Below are positions 4,609-7,134 of a stretch of DNA of 7,134 nt, piece after piece. The position numbers and the translations under genes are program-made. Each line of letters opens with the position of its first letter. Positions within the stretch are counted from its first letter, which is position 1. This DNA is from Acidifodinimicrobium sp049967035 (GTDB taxonomy: Archaea; Nanobdellota; Nanobdellia; Parvarchaeales; Parvarchaeaceae). The notes beneath the pieces were generated by a model. That model was not told the origin of the DNA. It searched no databases and worked only from the letters and a program-made list of their open reading frames with translations. The stretch lies in assembly GCA_049967035.1 (NCBI GenBank), contig JBMFTM010000024.1:1-7134 (forward strand). Reading direction: 5' to 3'.

Positions 4609-5742
4609 ATGGAAATTGATAGACTTAGGGCTTCAAGCATATCAAATGAGGGTGTAAAATCACCGAACATTGATGCAAGCAGAACAAAGGAATTTGATAA
4701 GGCATTAGAAGATCTTATAACTAACAGGCGCACCAGCATTAAGGTGGTTGGTGTTGGAGGTTCTGGTAACAATACCTTAAACAGGATGTTTGAGGTTGGT
4801 ATAAAGGGCGCAGAGCTCATAGCTATGAATACGGATGCGAATGATCTTCTTTGTACACCCTCTGACAAGAAGGTTTTGCTGGGGAAAGAGCTTACAAGAG
4901 GACTTGGTGCAGGTGCAAACTCAGAGATTGGGGAAGCAGCAGCAAAGGAGCAGGAGCAAGAGATAAAAGATGTATTGCAAGGCGCCGACATGGTTTTTAT
5001 ATGTGGCGGTATGGGCGGCGGTACAGGTACAGGTGCCATTCCAGTTGTAGCTAGGGTTGCAAAGAAATTGAATGCTTTGACAATAGCGGTTGTCACTATC
5101 CCATTTAAGATGGAAGGGAAAAACAGGATGAAAGTCGCAATGTCAGGCATAGAAAAGCTTAAGGATGTAGTCGATACATTGATAGTGATACCTAATGAAA
5201 AATTAAGAGCAATAGCCCCGGATCTTCCTCTACCGATAGCTCTTAAAGTAGCGGACGATGTGCTCACAAATGCGGTGAAGGGTATAACTGAGCTTATCAC
5301 CAGGCCTGGATTAATAAATGTGGACTTCGCTGATGTAAAGACAATAATGTCAAATGGGGGCGTAGCCCTAATAAGTTCTGCTGAGAGTGATGCCAAGGAT
5401 AAGAAGATAGAGACAATTGTGGAGAAAGTATTGAATAATCCATTGATAGACGTTGATCTTTCTACAGCTAAGGGGATGCTGATCGATGTCAGCGGAGGTT
5501 CATCCCTTACACTGGAAGAGGCCAGCTCAATCGTGGATATGGTTACTAGGAAGCTACCTGAAGACATTACTGTGATATGGGGGGCTCATATATTCCCTGA
5601 CCTTAAAAACACTATAAGAGTGATGGCTATAATAACCGGCGTAACATCAAAGCAAATACTGGGTAAATCCATCTCAGAAGAGAAAGAACTCAAAGACAAG
5701 CAAGAAGTGGAAGAAGAACTTGGCATAAAGTTCTTGGGATAG
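4609..5742 (+). CDS. ftsZ: Cell division GTPase FtsZ
   Basis: Tubulin-like GTPase that polymerises into the division ring at mid-cell. The 377-residue protein has an N-terminal extension of about 40 residues, the nucleotide-binding start VVGVGGSGNNTLNRM (46-60), the sugar loop MNTDANDL (73-80), the tubulin signature GGGTGTG (136-142), and the catalytic T7 loop NVDFADV (237-243) with D239 and D242. All residues needed for GTP hydrolysis at the subunit interface seem present. The C-terminal domain (about 245-350) is complete; after a charged linker the protein ends EELGIKFLG, resembling the short conserved tail of archaeal FtsZ that recruits partners such as SepF. The start 1 base after the FKBP stop lacks a Shine-Dalgarno, so translation probably depends on coupling. 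A position just before secE is a common euryarchaeal arrangement. Confidence 0.97.
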   Translation: MEIDRLRASSISNEGVKSPNIDASRTKEFDKALEDLITNRRTSIKVVGVGGSGNNTLNRMFEVGIKGAELIAMNTDANDLLCTPSDKKVLLGKELTRGLGAGANSEIGEAAAKEQEQEIKDVLQGADMVFICGGMGGGTGTGAIPVVARVAKKLNALTIAVVTIPFKMEGKNRMKVAMSGIEKLKDVVDTLIVIPNEKLRAIAPDLPLPIALKVADDVLTNAVKGITELITRPGLINVDFADVKTIMSNGGVALISSAESDAKDKKIETIVEKVLNNPLIDVDLSTAKGMLIDVSGGSSLTLEEASSIVDMVTRKLPEDITVIWGAHIFPDLKNTIRVMAIITGVTSKQILGKSISEEKELKDKQEVEEELGIKFLG

Positions 5743-5750
5743 ATTTCTAA

Positions 5751-6227
5751 ATGGAAGAAAAGAGCCTGGCTGATGCAAACATCGCCAATTCTGAAAGAAG
5801 TGTTAGCGAAGATACTACGAAAGTTGAGTCAAATCAACAGCAGAAGGAAACATCAACAGAACCTCAGAAAGAACCGTCAAAATCAAGCGAGAAAAAGGCA
5901 CTTGAGAATAAACAAGAAGATAAAGCGATCAGTTCAACTGCAAACAGAGAACAAACACAGTCATCTCCCAATGTTAGAAGAGTAGAGAGGAGAAAAATCG
6001 ATATTTCCAAATTTGGAAGAAAGATGAGGTCTGCCTTGAGATTTATTAGCCCTAAGTTCATATCTAGCAAGTTAAAATACTATTACTCTGAATACAAAAG
6101 GATATTACTTCTATCTAGGAAGCCGACGCCTAAGGAGTTTAAAGAGCTTACCATAATGGTAGCAATCGGTACGCTGATTGTAGGTGTCATTGGCTTTTTT
6201 GTGCAGCTGATTATCCAGTTTATCTAA
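5751..6227 (+). CDS. secE: SecE/Sec61-gamma subunit of protein translocase, with long N-terminal extension
   Basis: Subunit that clamps the SecY channel in the cytoplasmic membrane. The family core is at the C-terminus: an amphipathic helix with YYSEYKRILLLSRKPTPKEF (111-130), then one membrane span (about 134-157, MVAIGTLIVGVIGFFVQLII) and almost no tail. Archaeal SecE proteins are usually about 55-65 residues, so about 100 residues here are extra. Residues 1-75 are low-complexity, rich in S, E, K, Q and T and almost without hydrophobic residues, and probably disordered; 76-105 is basic (RRVERRK, GRKMRSALRF). The start at 5751 is 8 bases after ftsZ; no internal Met at the core boundary offers a better start (M92 and M136 are the only others). 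The gene ends exactly where the convergent nuclease gene ends. The usual downstream spt5 is absent. Confidence 0.88.
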   Translation: MEEKSLADANIANSERSVSEDTTKVESNQQQKETSTEPQKEPSKSSEKKALENKQEDKAISSTANREQTQSSPNVRRVERRKIDISKFGRKMRSALRFISPKFISSKLKYYYSEYKRILLLSRKPTPKEFKELTIMVAIGTLIVGVIGFFVQLIIQFI

Positions 6228-6926
6228 TCATTGATTATTTGCAATATCCAGCATGCATTCATTATAATATGGACAGTATTTACATTCCCATACTTTTTTG
6301 TCATCAAAATAATACTCAGCAAATGGAAGCTCATTGTTACGCAGGTGCTTATCTAAATCTTTAAACCTTTGCATGGTTTTTTCATATAACTCTTCGTTAA
6401 GCTTGATTTCGAATTGCTTTATAGACATGTTCTTTTTGTCTACATACACTAAGTACCCTAAATCAGGGTTTTCGTACTTCATATACAGGTTCAATTGCAT
6501 GACATGCTTTTCTTGTGGTTCATTTATGTTGCCTACATCCGAAGCAGATTTCACCTCTATGAGTATTTTTCTTCCATCTTTTGTGATTATAAAATCATCT
6601 ATTCTGCCGTACACTGCGAAGGTACTCTCTTCATCGCTGTAGTTTATTTTTATTGGTTTTTCTTCTATAACATACCCGAATCTATCTGAAGATTTCAATG
6701 CTTCTGTTATAAATAGGTGTATGTTATTCCCCAATGCGAATATTCTGCGAGTGCTTTCATCCGTCTTCTTTGGGTTAAGATAAGAATAGAATTGCCTTCT
6801 AAGGCACATACCTATCTCACTTGGGTAGTAGCTGCCTATCGCCTTTGGTCGGTCTTCAGTCGCCAAAAACTCATCTATTATCTGGTCTATCCTAAAATCT
6901 CCCTCATCTTCCATATCTTTACTCAT
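6228..6926 (-). CDS. Stand-alone Cas4-like Fe-S PD-(D/E)XK nuclease
   Basis: RecB-family nuclease of the Cas4/Dna2 type, 232 residues. Cysteines in the Cas4 layout are C41 (SEIGMCLRRQFY) and C215-X2-C218-X5-C224 (CKYCPYYNEC), expected to hold a [4Fe-4S] cluster. The active site consists of H70 (ALGNNIH), D110 (GRIDDF), E124-V-K126 (ILIEVKSAS) and the Q144-X3-Y148 motif (MQLNLYM); all are present, so the enzyme should be active on single-stranded or end DNA. No CRISPR array or other cas gene lies in the window, so this is probably one of the chromosomal Cas4-like nucleases frequent in archaea, involved in repair, in mobile elements or of unknown role. It converges on secE with zero spacing. 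Start at 6926 follows a TATA-like box about 31 bases upstream; M5 is an alternative start. Confidence 0.85.
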   Translation of the reverse strand: MSKDMEDEGDFRIDQIIDEFLATEDRPKAIGSYYPSEIGMCLRRQFYSYLNPKKTDESTRRIFALGNNIHLFITEALKSSDRFGYVIEEKPIKINYSDEESTFAVYGRIDDFIITKDGRKILIEVKSASDVGNINEPQEKHVMQLNLYMKYENPDLGYLVYVDKKNMSIKQFEIKLNEELYEKTMQRFKDLDKHLRNNELPFAEYYFDDKKVWECKYCPYYNECMLDIANNQ

Positions 6927-6951
6927 TGAAACTTGTTCCCGTATTGTAATG

Positions 6952-6962
6952 CCTATATTATG
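6952..6962 (-). promoter_or_regulatory. Possible TATA box of the Cas4-like gene
   Basis: Minus-strand CATAATATAGG is centred about 31 bases before the ATG at 6926. The spacing is slightly longer than in the other promoters of this window, allowing a leader of a few bases. The match is moderate and there are other A+T-rich strings nearby. Confidence 0.35.
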
Positions 6963-6992
6963 TGTTCAAATTATAATAACTTTACATTAAGT

Positions 6993-7025
6993 GAACTACC
7001 CCAAGCTTACGCATGGGGCTTCTCG
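6993..7025 (+). repeat. Hairpin unit 1, resembling an IS200/IS605 (tnpB) right end
   Basis: GTGAACTACCCC precedes a stem-loop: CCCCAAGC (6999-7006), loop TTAC, GCATGGGG (7011-7018), 7 of 8 pairs formed with one A-A mismatch; the outer GAA (6993-6995) can also pair with TTC (7020-7022). It is followed by CTTCTCG. The layout GTGAACTACCC, hairpin, GGGCTTCT is, from memory, typical of the sequence just after tnpB in many IS200/IS605 elements, where it forms the transposon right end and the 3' part of the guide (omega) RNA. No tnpB reading frame is present upstream; the Cas4-like gene's promoter is there instead. A T-rich stretch (7039-7049) follows. Confidence 0.5.
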
Positions 7026-7080
7026 CTTCAACACCATATTTTTGTTTTTGTCATTTCTTACATAAATACTATCCTTACCG

Positions 7081-7116
7081 CCTTTCATCCCCCATCTTAC
7101 GAAAGGGGAATTCTCG
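7081..7116 (+). repeat. Hairpin unit 2, diverged tandem copy of unit 1
   Basis: The stretch CCCCC-AT-CTTACG-AAA-GGGG-AA-TTCTCG (7089-7116) repeats the arrangement of unit 1 (CCCC-AAG-CTTACG-CAT-GGGG-C-TTCTCG) in the same orientation, offset by 90 bases. The inner hairpin is weaker than in unit 1, but CCTTTC (7081-7086) can pair perfectly with GAAAGG (7101-7106), giving a competing stem that shares two of the four G's. Its core TCTTACGAAAGGGGAATTC (7095-7113) also occurs, on the opposite strand and with one mismatch and one indel, upstream of alba. Confidence 0.5.
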
Positions 7117-7134
7117 GCGGATTAATTAAACATT

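Larger units (their letters stand above)
6963..7134. other. Non-coding right end of window
   Basis: Apart from the two hairpin units I find no convincing reading frame on either strand here. The stretch between the units (7026-7080) is A+T-rich with the T-run TTTTTGTTTTT (7039-7049), which could terminate a plus-strand transcript. The final bases (ATTAATTAAAC, 7121-7131) may belong to a promoter of a gene beyond the edge. Confidence 0.4.

Noticed and set aside
4602..5567. 321-codon open frame on the minus strand opposite ftsZ
   Set aside because: It lies wholly antisense to a clearly conserved ftsZ; its composition (rich in S, T, P, F, I) is typical of a shadow frame and it has no promoter or recognisable motif.
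5773..5985. 70-codon plus-strand frame overlapping the SecE extension in another frame
   Set aside because: Arg/Gln/Lys-rich product simply mirrors the low-complexity DNA. The SecE frame is continuous with the conserved core, so it is the coding one.
6993..7134. Start of a CRISPR array next to the Cas4-like gene
   Set aside because: Only two units, clearly diverged from each other, with internal indels and hairpins unlike uniform CRISPR repeats; the offset of 90 bases is too long for archaeal repeat-spacer units.

Overview
The window is from an archaeon. It encodes archaeal/eukaryotic-type information proteins (ribosomal protein eS6, initiation factor aIF2-gamma, an Fcf1/VapC9-like PIN protein, Alba, a diphthamide-synthesis Dph2-like protein, archaeal SecE) together with an archaeal FtsZ. 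The DNA is A+T-rich, Arg is often AGG/AGA and Ile often ATA. Several genes have a TATA-like box 25-31 bases before the ATG with no room for a leader, so most first genes of operons look leaderless. The glycosidase fragment resembles GH15 enzymes common in Thermoplasmatales and other acidophiles. Short overlapping genes, a domain-less Dph2 and divergent GTPase motifs would fit a small-genome lineage such as Micrarchaeota/Parvarchaeota (ARMAN-like) or a Thermoplasmata relative. That placement is inference.

Layout. 1-499 (minus strand): the N-terminus of a GH15 glycosidase, apparently frameshifted near position 61-69 and running off the left edge, then a type II tRNA-Ser(GGA). 500-1198 (minus): a short Dph2-like protein lacking the N-terminal domain. 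1199-1253: a divergent promoter built around one perfectly palindromic TATA box. 1254-3158 (plus): translation operon rps6e, aIF2-gamma, PIN-domain gene, with 8-base and 4-base overlaps. 3199-3546 (minus): a 115-residue protein I do not recognise. 3547-3685: divergent promoter region with a 14-base palindrome before alba. 3686-6227 (plus): tight operon alba, long FKBP-type prolyl isomerase, ftsZ, secE (gaps 4, 1 and 8 bases). 6228-6926 (minus): stand-alone Cas4-like Fe-S nuclease, convergent with secE with no spacer. 6927-7134: non-coding, with two tandem hairpins 90 bases apart that resemble IS200/IS605 (tnpB) right ends, but no transposase in the window.

The two plus-strand operons are core housekeeping: translation initiation and ribosome assembly in the first; chromatin, protein folding, cell division and the secretion channel in the second. 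The ftsZ-secE pair is a known euryarchaeal arrangement, but the usual following spt5 (nusG) is not here. I found no complete new defence system. The most unusual signals are the Dph2 fragment with a new Cys cluster, the non-canonical aIF2-gamma nucleotide-binding motifs, the palindromic shared TATA box, the long disordered N-terminus of SecE, and the repeated hairpin motif that also turns up directly in front of the alba TATA box.
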